DNA from: Acidobacteriota bacterium
Lineage (GTDB): Bacteria > Acidobacteriota > Blastocatellia > RBC074
Assembly (NCBI GenBank): GCA_016789605.1
Contig: JAEUQO010000106.1
Coordinates: forward strand, 1 to 34,537
Direction of reading: 5' to 3'
Length of the DNA: 34,537 nucleotides
Shown here: positions 25,259 to 33,505 of the stretch, piece by piece
Layout: every line of letters starts with the position of its first letter
How positions within the stretch are numbered: the first letter of the stretch is position 1
Notes under the pieces: model-generated
Told to the model about the DNA's origin: nothing
The model's input: only the letters and a program-made list of their open reading frames with translations
The model's database searches: none
Translations under genes and position numbers: made by a program

Positions 25259-25295
25259 CAGCGTGCCGCCGCTTGGCGCACGCTGATTTTTGTTT
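25259..25295 (+). terminator. Intrinsic terminator after the ExbB-type gene
   Basis: CAGCGTGC (25259-25266) pairs with GCACGCTG (25278-25285), with an inner GCC/GGC helix past a one-base bulge, followed by ATTTTTGTTTG. It isolates the ExbB-type gene from dgoA-dgoK. Confidence 0.85.
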
Positions 25296-25366
25296 GTGGG
25301 CGCCTTGCGCGTTTGTGCCGGTTGCTGGCATGTATCAGTCACGCAAGTGAGGCGAGAACAAACACC

Positions 25367-26011
25367 ATGCACGAAAAACAAATCCTTGAACAGATAGAAG
25401 CTGGCAAGCTGGTTGCCATTTTACGCGGCGATTACGGCGCGATCGTCGAAGAACTCGTTGCCGTATTGGCTGAGGCCGGAATCACCGCCGTCGAAGTCAC
25501 GTTGAATTCGCCTGGCGCGCTGGCCTCTATCACGCAACTGGCGCAACGCTTTGGCGGTCAACTGGCAGTCGGCGCGGGAACGGTGTTGCGCACAACCGAA
25601 GTTGAACAAGCCGCGGCGGCTGGCGCGCGCTTCATTGTTTCGCCCAATCGTGATGTGCGCGTGATCGAAATGACCAAACGGCTGGGTTTGGTTTCATTGC
25701 CGGGCTGTTTTACCCCCTCAGAAATTGTCGAAGCGCTGGACGCAGGCGCTGATGCGCTCAAGATTTTTCCTGCCAATACGCTTGGACCGGGTTACGTGAA
25801 AGCCTTGCGTGGCCCACTGCCGAACCTACGGTTTGTGCCTACCGGAGGCGTCACACCTGAAACCGCGCGCGAATATTTGGCGGTCGGCGCTTGGGCGTTG
25901 GGCGTTGGCTCTGAATTGGTCAGCGCGGATGTGAAGGCGGAAGGCGGATTGGCGCGTTTGCAAACGCGCGCTGCGGCATTTGTCGCTGCTGTGAAAGGAG
26001 CGCGAGCGTGA
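25367..26011 (+). CDS. dgoA: 2-keto-3-deoxy-6-phospho-sugar-acid aldolase (DgoA/Eda family)
   Basis: This 214-residue class I aldolase carries Schiff-base Lys132 in [11 protein letters not shown] and catalytic Glu43 in VEVTLNSPG. Supporting motifs are [21 protein letters not shown] and [10 protein letters not shown]. The LNSP segment and the [13 protein letters not shown] stretch are closer to DgoA (6-phospho-galactonate) than to classical Eda, and the next gene is a DgoK-type kinase, so the De Ley-Doudoroff galactonate route is the best call. It cleaves the phosphorylated keto-deoxy acid to pyruvate and glyceraldehyde 3-phosphate. The ATG at 25367 was chosen over an in-frame start at 25313. 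Its stop overlaps the dgoK GTG. Confidence 0.85.
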   Translation: MHEKQILEQIEAGKLVAILRGDYGAIVEELVAVLAEAGITAVEVTLNSPGALASITQLAQRFGGQLAVGAGTVLRTTEVEQAAAAGARFIVSPNRDVRVIEMTKRLGLVSLPGCFTPSEIVEALDAGADALKIFPANTLGPGYVKALRGPLPNLRFVPTGGVTPETAREYLAVGAWALGVGSELVSADVKAEGGLARLQTRAAAFVAAVKGARA

Positions 26012-27006
26012 GCATACAAGACGAACAGCGATTTACCGCGTTATGCGTGGATATGGGCACGACCAATACGCGCATTTGGTTGGTGCAAGGCGGCCAGATT
26101 CTGGCCAAGCGACAAGCGGGCGTCGGCGTGCGCGATACCGCGCGCGATGGCTCGGCGCTGCGCATTCGTCAGGCGCTGCGTGAACTGATCGCTGATTTAT
26201 TGCAGACCGAACAAGCTGCGCCGCAGTGTTTGATTGCGGCAGGAATGATTACGTCGCCGCTAGGGCTGGCCGAAGTCGCGCATCTATCCGCGCCCGCCGG
26301 TTTGTCTGAATTGGCGGACAACGTCGCGCGTTTTTCCTTTCCTGACATTTGCGCGTTGCCGGTGTATTTGGTGCCCGGCATTCGCAGCGGCAATGCCAGC
26401 GCAAGTCTGGCTGGCATTGGCGAACGAGATGTGATGCGCGGCGAAGAAACGCTGTGCGCGGGGTTGGTCGCGTCAGGGCGGATTACGCCGCCCGCTTCGA
26501 TTTTGAATCTGGGGTCGCATTGGAAATGGATCGAGCTTGACGCGGCTGGGCGCGTGAGCGGCAGCATCACTTCCTTGTCGGGCGAAATGATTCACGCCAC
26601 GCAAACGACGACGATTCTGGCCAGTGCCGTGCCGTCAGAACGCCCCGAAACGCTGGCTGACGATTGGTGTGCGGCTGGCATGCGCGAAGCGCAACAATCG
26701 GGGCTGGCGCGTGCGCTGTTTTGTGTGCGGTTGTTGGAACTGGCCGGGCAGGGAACGCCGGAAGAACGAATGTCCTATTTGCTGGGCGCTTTTATTGCGG
26801 CGGATCTGACCGCCTTACAAGCGCGCGGCGCGCTCACTGCCGGAATGTCTGTGTACCTGACTGGTGGCGGGGCGGTGGCGCAAGGTTGGCAACAAGCATT
26901 GGCGGCAGCCTCGGTGTCGGCGCATCAGCTTGCTCCTGATGAAATCGAAACCGCCCTGCTAAAGGCATTGCAGCGCATTGCCTTTGTCGCCAGTCAGCGC
27001 GGTTGA
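26008..27006 (+). CDS. dgoK: 2-keto-3-deoxy-galactonokinase
   Basis: This 332-residue kinase of the DgoK family begins [20 protein letters not shown], the phosphate-binding loop of this ASKHA-type fold. It also has [79 protein letters not shown] and [12 protein letters not shown], all family blocks in order. It phosphorylates 2-keto-3-deoxygalactonate for the upstream aldolase. The GTG at 26008 overlaps the dgoA stop (GTGA) with AAAGGAG about 8 nt upstream, so the two are translationally coupled. No dehydratase or transporter for galactonate follows. Its 3' end overlaps the convergent sigma-factor gene by 13 bp. Confidence 0.9.
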   Translation: MSIQDEQRFTALCVDMGTTNTRIWLVQGGQILAKRQAGVGVRDTARDGSALRIRQALRELIADLLQTEQAAPQCLIAAGMITSPLGLAEVAHLSAPAGLSELADNVARFSFPDICALPVYLVPGIRSGNASASLAGIGERDVMRGEETLCAGLVASGRITPPASILNLGSHWKWIELDAAGRVSGSITSLSGEMIHATQTTTILASAVPSERPETLADDWCAAGMREAQQSGLARALFCVRLLELAGQGTPEERMSYLLGAFIAADLTALQARGALTAGMSVYLTGGGAVAQGWQQALAAASVSAHQLAPDEIETALLKALQRIAFVASQRG

Positions 27007-27584
27007 TGATTCAACGGCAAAACGGTTTCGCCGCGTAATGAACGACGGACAGAGGCTTCGGCCTGGCACAGGCGGCCATACACCTGAGCTTTGGTCAGGC
27101 CATAAAGCTGGCAGATTTCCGCAATCGAATGGCCTTCGCTACGATTAAGCAGCAGGATGCGGCAATGCAGCGGCGGCAACTGTTGTAATGCCTGGCGCAC
27201 GCTGACAATCAGGTCGTAATTCGGCGACGAAACGCGCTCTGTGATCGTGCGCGTGTTGTCACTGGCAAATTCGTCGAGCGAAGCCGTTGCTGTTGCCTGA
27301 GCTGACAAATGCACACGCCAATAGTCAGCGATCTTGCCTTTGGCCACCTGCATCAGCCAGGTGGTCAACCGACTTTCCCCGCGAAATAGCCCGCGCTGCA
27401 TTTGGCTGATTGCAGCCAAACACACTTCTTGCGCCACGTCCGGGCAATCCTGGGGCGGAATGCGCGCATGCCGCGCCAGCTTTTCAAACAGCGGCAGATA
27501 ATGCCGGGCGAATTCTTCCGCCGCGCGTTCATCACCACTTACGACGCAGTCCACAAATTGCAGATCGGTTCCGTATGCGAGCAT
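26994..27584 (-). CDS. ECF-type RNA polymerase sigma factor
   Basis: This 196-residue sigma-70-family extracytoplasmic-function factor has region 2 at about 30-95 (DCPDVAQEVCLAAISQMQRG and LTTWLMQVAKGKIADYWR), binding core enzyme and the -10. Region 4 lies at about 135-185 (LQQLPPLHCRILLLNRSEGH and IAEICQLYGLTKAQVYGRL), a helix-turn-helix for the -35. It ends with a short basic tail. No anti-sigma gene lies beside it. The nearest candidate partner is the FecR-domain protein at 31527-33284, in the divergent operon. No strong SD is visible before the ATG at 27584. Confidence 0.87.
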   Translation of the reverse strand: MLAYGTDLQFVDCVVSGDERAAEEFARHYLPLFEKLARHARIPPQDCPDVAQEVCLAAISQMQRGLFRGESRLTTWLMQVAKGKIADYWRVHLSAQATATASLDEFASDNTRTITERVSSPNYDLIVSVRQALQQLPPLHCRILLLNRSEGHSIAEICQLYGLTKAQVYGRLCQAEASVRRSLRGETVLPLNHQPR

Positions 27585-28319
27585 TTGTCTTTTGTCTTTG
27601 AATGATCAGGGGCAAGGCGACAAATTGACGGGGTTGGCGGAGAAAAGGTGTGCGCCGTTTTCGCACGGGCGGCGACAGCGGCAACACAAATCCGAGCCCA
27701 TTGCCTAAAGCAATCAGCACAGAAAATTGCGGGGCGTTTTAACAAGCTGCACGGCAGTTCTGAAACGCGCTGCCGGTAAAATTTGGAAGGGGCACCAGAC
27801 GAAGTAGAGCAGCAATGGCACTCTAATTAAGACGGGCGGAATGTAGCACGCTCCGTTGGCCAATACCATCTCTAATTAAAAATATTTCGGCACGAACAGG
27901 AAATTTGCCGTGATTCCACGACTAATATAATTGAGTGATGGTGCCACCACGGGAAACCGTGCCCAATGTTCATTCCCTAACCTGCCATCTCTCAGTTCCT
28001 GAGACGACCCCCTACGCGCGCGCCGCGTCCTTGAAATTTCCAACATTGCAGCTTGGAACATTGCAGATGAAATGGCTGGGCAGCCTGTCGGGTTGCGCCA
28101 GTGTAGCTGCACTGTCTGACCAGAAGGCCGTATCAGACGGTTGAAGTACAAGAAGATTTCAACTCCCTTCGCGCGCGTTTTCCCAAATAAATCATGACAT
28201 CGGTCACGGCTGCTGGCGTCGCAAGGCGCTGGCTTGGCGTTTTCGTCGGCAGTTTCTCCGGCGAAACCCGTCGCCGTTTTGAAACGCCCGATCTTCTCCA
28301 GCCGAAAGGTATTACGACC
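27585..28319. other. Mostly non-coding divergent intergenic region
   Basis: No gene is supported over about 735 bases. Visible items are a GTGCG/CGCAC hairpin near 27644-27660, two direct copies of CTCTAATTAA (near 27820 and 27871) in an AT-rich patch up to about 27930, a GCTACATTCCGC element on the minus strand (about 27838-27849; one mismatch to the -10 motif seen at 1202 and 19509), and a GTCTGA/TCAGAC hairpin at 28115-28138. An in-frame ATG at 28194 for the next gene has no SD and was not used. Promoters for both flanking genes should lie here. Confidence 0.5.
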
Positions 28320-31300
28320 ATGAGAAGTAAATTTGTCTTTCCGACTCGTCTGCTTGGCTTGGGGCTGCTGGCAGCCCTGCTGGGCGGCGTGCTTTTGCTT
28401 GGGCCGCGCAGTGCGACTTGGTTTGCACGCGCCGCCGGTAACAACTCACACACAAACAACGCCGCACTGGTCAGCAACAACGCGTTGCAGGTCAGCGCCG
28501 ACCTGGCGATTGTTAAAACCGATAATCAGGACGTCGCCATTCCCGGCGCACCGCTGACATACAGCATGCTGGTGACCAACAATGGTCCCGCGCCGGTGAC
28601 TTCGTTGCGCGTGATAGATGTCATTCCGACGACTTTCCTCAATCCTGTTTTCACGCCTAGCACGGGAACCTATAACCCCGGCAATGGCCTGTGGTCTGAT
28701 TTGAACTTGCAGGCGGGGCAAAGCATTTCGTTGGCGCTTTCGGGGATCGTGGCGGCCAATGCAACTGGCACGATTACCAACACCGCAACGCTGACCGCGC
28801 CGATTGGGGTGGTTGATCCAAATCAGGACAACAACAGTTCCACCGATACCGATACGTTGACGCCGGTGACCGATCTGACGTTGAGCAATGTCGGCTCACC
28901 CAATCCGGCGGGCATCAATCGCGACGTGACTTATACGCTGACGGCAGCCAACAACGGTCCCTCCAATGCCACAGGCGTTGTGGTGACAAACACGCTGCCC
29001 GCCAACGTGGATTTTGTGTCGGCTTCGCCGTTGTGTTCGTTTGCCAGTGGCACGGTTAGCTGCAACATCGGCAGTCTGACGCCGACGGCCAGCGTTTCGT
29101 TCAATATCGTGTTGCGGCTGCGTTCGGGAGTCCCCTTGACGCTGGTCAATCGCGCCGTCATCAGCGGCAACGAAACAGATCAGAATCTGGCCAACAACGA
29201 AGGCATCAGCGCCATCGCCGTCGCCATGCCCGATTTGACGATCAGTAAATCGCACAGTGCGGATTTCATCGTCGGACAGATTGGCACCTTCACCATTCGC
29301 GTGACGAACGCGGGCACGACCAGCACCACCGATACGATTACGGTCACCGACGCGCTGCCGCCGGGCCTGATCTTTGATTCCGCCGTTGGCGAAGGCTGGT
29401 CGTGCGGCACCATCGGCCAGACCGTGACCTGTGTGACCAACATGTTGCTGGTGCCGTTGCAATCAACCGATATCACCGTGAAGGCGGCAGTGACGCCGAC
29501 CGCCGGAAACGTCATCATCAACACGGCACAAGTTTCAACGCTCAACGATGTTTCCTCTGCCAACAACACCGCCAATGACACCGTGCAGGTGATTAAATTG
29601 GCCGATCTATCGGTCAGCCAGACGGTCACTCCGACGTTGGTTGGGCCGGGCGATATCGTCACGTTCCAGGCCACGATCCGAAATCAGGGACCAGCGCTGG
29701 CAAACAGCGTGATCGTCAACAGCACGTTGTCAGCCGCACTGATCCCGATTGGTTGTTCGTCCACGCACAGCGGGATTTGCCAAAGTCCGGGGACCAGTTC
29801 GCCCAACACGCGTTCAATTGTGTTTGACTCTTTGCCGACGGGCGCATCAGCGGTTATCACCTTGACCGCCAGAGCCAATTGCCCGGTGATCAGTGCGGAC
29901 GATTTCGCCAGCACGATTTCGGTCAATTCGCTTGCGCCAGACCCCAACACAGCCAACAACGCAATCACCACCAAAGTGAACGGTACGCGTCCGATGGCGA
30001 ATGTGAACGTGACTGGTGGGCGCACCAATTTTGAATTTGGCGGACCGGCGCAACGCGCGTTGAATCCGAACCCGCAATCTACTGTTTTCACGATTGAAAA
30101 CACCGGTTGTTTGCCGCTCAACGTCAATCTGGCGGTGCGCCGCACAGGCCCGGACGTAGACAGCGGAAAAATCAGCAACCCCGATGACAGCGTGACCTTC
30201 CCGGTTCGTTTGCTGAGCAGCGACGGCCCGGAAACGCCGGTCAGCGCCGTTTCGATTCTGGGCGGACAAAAACGCGACTTCCGTTTGGTGTTCAATCCGT
30301 TGATTCCTGCGCCAGCAGGCAAAGTCACTGGCTTGGCCGCGCATCAGGTTTTGCCTGAATTCCTGACGTCGCTGTTGACGATCACGACCAATGACACAAC
30401 CTTTACCTATCCGATCACGGCGCGGCTCGATATCGAAGCGCGCTTGATCAATCCTTTGGCGCCGCGTTTGGGGCCGCTGGTTGTGTTGGCCAAAACGAGC
30501 ACCGACGAACTGGCCGTGGAATTTTCCGCCTATGACGCCAACCTGGATATCAACTTCGTCAACTATCAATTCGTTGATGGGGCCAACAATCCGATTGGCG
30601 ATCCGGTGGGCGTGACGCTCGACACCAGCTTGCAACAGAGCGGTTTGCTGAAAGGGCAGAGCTTTACCATCGTCAAAAAATTCCTGGGCGCTGACCGCAA
30701 ACCGCCGGTGAGCGCGGTGCGCGTCACGCTCTTTGATCGTGGCGGCGTGTTGCAAGAAGCGACTTCTCCGCCGGTGGGCGCGGCGTTCGGACGCGTGGTC
30801 AACGTTTCGGCGGCCAGTTTTGGCGCGCAGGCGTTGGCCAGCGAAGCCATCGCCGCCGCCTTTGGCGAAAAACTGTCAGCGGCAGTCGCCGTCGCCGACA
30901 AATCGCCGTTGCCGACGATGTTGGGCGGAACGCGCGTGTTTGTGCGTGACAGTCAGTTGGTTGACCGCGTAGCCTCACTGTTTTTTGTCGCGCCGGGACA
31001 GATCAACTATCAGGTGCCGCCGGGCACGGCTGCGGGCAAAGCAATGGTCGTCGTGGCCAATGGCGACGAAATCGTTTCGACCGGTGAAGTGGAAATCAAA
31101 CCGACCGCGCCGGGATTGTTTGCCGCCAACGCCAACGGCAAAGGCGTCGCGTCAGCGGTGGCTTTGCGCGTCAAAGGCGACGGTTCGCAAAGCTATGAAA
31201 ACGTCGCCGAATACGATGCCAGCCAGAAACAGTTTTTCGCGCGCCCGCTCGATTTGGGCGGCGAAACCGAAGAAGTGTATCTGGTGCTGTTTGGCACTGG

Positions 31301-31511
31301 ATTGCGGCATCACGGCGATTTGTCTGGCGTGACGGCCACCATTGGCGGCGTCGAAGCCCCGGTGTTTTATGCCGGTGCGCAAGGCGGATTTGTCGGCCTG
31401 GATCAGGTCAATCTGCGCATTCCGAAACAAGTCGCGGGCCGTGGTGAACTCGAAGTCGTGCTGCGTGTCGACGGGCAACCGGCCAACGTGGTCAAGGTCA
31501 GCGTTCGCTAA
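28320..31511 (+). CDS. Secreted DUF11-repeat protein with TIGR03437 C-terminus
   Basis: This 1063-residue protein has a signal peptide/anchor at about 9-35 (TRLLGLGLLAALLGGVLLLG). Four DUF11 (Ig-like) repeats start near residues 61 (DLAIVKTDNQ), 185 (DLTLSNVGSP), 305 (DLTISKSHSA) and 429 (DLSVSQTVTP), each with the TNNGP/NAGT-type core and an NTA turn. A non-repeat region of about 270 residues (550-825) follows, including FTIENTGCLPLNVNL. The C-terminal TIGR03437 domain covers about 826-1063 (VVNVSAASFG, then FFVAPGQINYQVPPGTAAGK and VYLVLFGTGL). It probably is a surface or matrix protein. The ATG at 28320 follows AAAGG. It is cotranscribed with the FecR-domain gene 15 nt downstream. Confidence 0.86.
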   Translation: MRSKFVFPTRLLGLGLLAALLGGVLLLGPRSATWFARAAGNNSHTNNAALVSNNALQVSADLAIVKTDNQDVAIPGAPLTYSMLVTNNGPAPVTSLRVIDVIPTTFLNPVFTPSTGTYNPGNGLWSDLNLQAGQSISLALSGIVAANATGTITNTATLTAPIGVVDPNQDNNSSTDTDTLTPVTDLTLSNVGSPNPAGINRDVTYTLTAANNGPSNATGVVVTNTLPANVDFVSASPLCSFASGTVSCNIGSLTPTASVSFNIVLRLRSGVPLTLVNRAVISGNETDQNLANNEGISAIAVAMPDLTISKSHSADFIVGQIGTFTIRVTNAGTTSTTDTITVTDALPPGLIFDSAVGEGWSCGTIGQTVTCVTNMLLVPLQSTDITVKAAVTPTAGNVIINTAQVSTLNDVSSANNTANDTVQVIKLADLSVSQTVTPTLVGPGDIVTFQATIRNQGPALANSVIVNSTLSAALIPIGCSSTHSGICQSPGTSSPNTRSIVFDSLPTGASAVITLTARANCPVISADDFASTISVNSLAPDPNTANNAITTKVNGTRPMANVNVTGGRTNFEFGGPAQRALNPNPQSTVFTIENTGCLPLNVNLAVRRTGPDVDSGKISNPDDSVTFPVRLLSSDGPETPVSAVSILGGQKRDFRLVFNPLIPAPAGKVTGLAAHQVLPEFLTSLLTITTNDTTFTYPITARLDIEARLINPLAPRLGPLVVLAKTSTDELAVEFSAYDANLDINFVNYQFVDGANNPIGDPVGVTLDTSLQQSGLLKGQSFTIVKKFLGADRKPPVSAVRVTLFDRGGVLQEATSPPVGAAFGRVVNVSAASFGAQALASEAIAAAFGEKLSAAVAVADKSPLPTMLGGTRVFVRDSQLVDRVASLFFVAPGQINYQVPPGTAAGKAMVVVANGDEIVSTGEVEIKPTAPGLFAANANGKGVASAVALRVKGDGSQSYENVAEYDASQKQFFARPLDLGGETEEVYLVLFGTGLRHHGDLSGVTATIGGVEAPVFYAGAQGGFVGLDQVNLRIPKQVAGRGELEVVLRVDGQPANVVKVSVR

Positions 31512-31526
31512 AGGAGGTTTACAACC

Positions 31527-33284
31527 ATGAACAGAAAATATCTGGCAACGAGTCTGAGTGTGGTGCTGACGCTGACCAATGGCGTAGGCGCTTTGGGTGG
31601 CGCGCTGGCCAAGGACGCGCATCCTGTTTCTATCGAAGCTGCTGCGTTTGCTCCCGCAGGAAACACCGCCACGCCTATCGGCGCGGTCGAAGTCGCGGGC
31701 GCAGTTTCGATCAATGGCCGCAGCCTGCAAGGCAAGGATGTTTTGTGGGACGGCGAATGGCTGCAAGCTGCGCCGGGGTCTAGCGCGGTTGTGACGCTCA
31801 ACGCCGTTGGGCAAGTCACGCTCGCAGGCAACACGATGGTTCGGTTGGCGGTCAGCAATGCAGCGGAAGATGGCGCTGGCGAAACCAGTCGCGAACAAAA
31901 GGCGAGCCGCGTGATGATTGCTTCGGTGTTGACGGGCGAAGTCAGCATCAAGCTCAACGCGGAGGCGACCGGGTATCTGGAAGCGGGGGGAAATTCGTGG
32001 CTGGCCGACAGCGGATCGGATTTGCGTTTGGCCGTGCACGATGGCGCGCTGGATTTGAAAGCCGCCAGCGGACGCGTGCAACCGCTGGGCAGTTGGACGC
32101 TGGCGTTGCCGACCATCAAAAAAGACGGCGAGGCTGCACCGGCGAATGCCGCGAGCGCCAGTGATCGGCAATTGCTGCCTGCTGCGCCCGCGTTGCGGAA
32201 CGTTGCCGAGCAACAGCGTGAAACCTTGCGCGCTTCGGTGCGCCGGATGATTTATCACGGCACAGTCGTCGGCAGCCTGGCCAAACAGCAACCGCTGCAG
32301 GCGGTGCGGCTCTATGCCACGTCTTCGGCGCGCATGATCGGCATGGTCGAAGCCAGCGGCAAAATGAAAATCAACGGTCGCAATGTGCGCGGACAGGAAA
32401 TGCTGTGGAACGGCGAAGTGATCCAGGCCCCCGCGGATGCGTCGGCCAAGGTCTCGCTGGCTGATTTGGGCCAGGTGACGCTTGCGCCCGGCGCAACCGC
32501 CAAAATCACAACCGTTGTCACGCGACCGGATGTCATCACCGAACGGCGCGCGTTGGCGGTTTCAGTTTTGCACGGCGAAGTCGGCGTCAAGCTGTTGCCC
32601 GACGCCCAGGCGTTTGTCGAAGCCAGTTCGCAATCATTCGTCGCCAGCGATGGCGCGCAATTTCGGTTGCGCGCGGAAAAAGAAGAAGCCGTCCTGATGA
32701 CCGCCAACGGCAACGTGCAACCCGTCGGGCGTTGGACGACCGTGCTGGCAACGGATTTGCTCGAGAGCGCCGCCAAAGCGCGCCAGAGCAAACCGCGTCA
32801 ATTCCTGATTCGTCCGGCGGCGGGCGGCGGCCAGATTGGCTATCTCAGCACCGTGCGTCCTGACTCAACACAGATGCTCAGCTTTGTCGTGACTGATGAC
32901 AAAGGCAAACCTGCGCCGGGTGTGCCGGTGGCGTTTGCCTTGAACGCAGTGGATGGCAAACAGGTCGGCAAACTCGGACAGGGCGAACAGGCAGGCGCAT
33001 TTTTCGAAACGGTGACTGATGCCAATGGCATTGCTTTGGTGCCCTTCAGGGCGGAAAAGAATACCGGCTCGACTTCGATCAGCGCCGCTGTGCAAGGCGA
33101 ACAACAAGGCCAAAGCAGCGTCGTAACCGTGCAAAAAGAAGAGACCAAATTCTGGTCAAAACGCCACGCCCTGCCCGTGCTTGCCGTCGCAGGCGCGGCG
33201 GTCGTCGCAGGCATCGCCGTTGCGCTGAGCAAAGACGATCGCCTGCCACTGAAAGGCATCGGCGACACGATCATCGTTCCCTAA
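31527..33284 (+). CDS. Membrane-anchored protein with two tandem FecR-like domains and an Ig-like domain
   Basis: This 585-residue protein has a signal peptide (about 1-28). Two homologous FecR-like modules follow at about 49-193 and 270-408. Paired landmarks are SINGRSLQGKDVLWDGEWLQ versus KINGRNVRGQEMLWNGEVIQ, GQVTLAGNTMVRL versus GQVTLAPGATAKI, LTGEVSIKL versus LHGEVGVKL, and VQPLGSW versus VQPVGRW. A Big_1/invasin-type Ig domain follows at about 440-535 (FVVTDDKGKPAPGVPVAFAL), then a membrane segment (about 548-567, LPVLAVAGAAVVAGIAVALS) and a short tail. The topology suggests an exported protein anchored near its C-terminus. AAGGAGG (31511-31517) is a strong SD. FecR proteins normally regulate ECF sigma factors, but this one lacks the N-terminal cytoplasmic anti-sigma tail, so regulation is inference only. 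Confidence 0.82.
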   Translation: MNRKYLATSLSVVLTLTNGVGALGGALAKDAHPVSIEAAAFAPAGNTATPIGAVEVAGAVSINGRSLQGKDVLWDGEWLQAAPGSSAVVTLNAVGQVTLAGNTMVRLAVSNAAEDGAGETSREQKASRVMIASVLTGEVSIKLNAEATGYLEAGGNSWLADSGSDLRLAVHDGALDLKAASGRVQPLGSWTLALPTIKKDGEAAPANAASASDRQLLPAAPALRNVAEQQRETLRASVRRMIYHGTVVGSLAKQQPLQAVRLYATSSARMIGMVEASGKMKINGRNVRGQEMLWNGEVIQAPADASAKVSLADLGQVTLAPGATAKITTVVTRPDVITERRALAVSVLHGEVGVKLLPDAQAFVEASSQSFVASDGAQFRLRAEKEEAVLMTANGNVQPVGRWTTVLATDLLESAAKARQSKPRQFLIRPAAGGGQIGYLSTVRPDSTQMLSFVVTDDKGKPAPGVPVAFALNAVDGKQVGKLGQGEQAGAFFETVTDANGIALVPFRAEKNTGSTSISAAVQGEQQGQSSVVTVQKEETKFWSKRHALPVLAVAGAAVVAGIAVALSKDDRLPLKGIGDTIIVP

Positions 33285-33376
33285 CGCAGGAACAAATGAT
33301 CAGTTTGTGTGACTGCCCCAATTGCGTTGAGGATCGTCATTGACGGTCTCCTACTTTTCGCCAGGCAGACAGGGCT

Positions 33377-33433
33377 GCCAAGCTTAAATGGTTTCGTTTG
33401 AGTTTGGCTGCTCTTTCGGCTTGGCGTTTTTTT
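33377..33433 (+). terminator. Probable terminator after the FecR-domain gene
   Basis: GCCAAGC (33377-33383) pairs with GCTTGGC (33419-33425), followed by G and seven Ts (33427-33433). The loop is long (35 nt), so efficiency is uncertain. The rest of 33285-33376 holds no gene. The next promoter follows directly. Confidence 0.55.
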
Positions 33434-33449
33434 GTTATGGGGAAGCCTG

Positions 33450-33455
33450 TACAAT
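33450..33455 (+). promoter_or_regulatory. Probable -10 of the last gene
   Basis: TACAAT followed by GCCCCCGTCGTT. The RraA-like gene has the very similar TACACT-GCCCCCTCGTT at 16854. The -35 is poor (a T-rich run about 17 nt upstream). It lies 50 nt before the ATG at 33506. Confidence 0.5.
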
Positions 33456-33505
33456 GCCCCCGTCGTTTTCAGCCGCACAACCACGAGCCAAGAAGAGGAA
33501 CTTAC

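Noticed and set aside
28194..28319. Upstream ATG extending the DUF11 protein by 42 residues
   Set aside because: No SD; the extension precedes the natural signal peptide, and AAAGG favours the ATG at 28320.
31152..32291. 379-codon frame antisense across the DUF11/FecR junction
   Set aside because: Spans two sense genes and their SD; no domain recognised.
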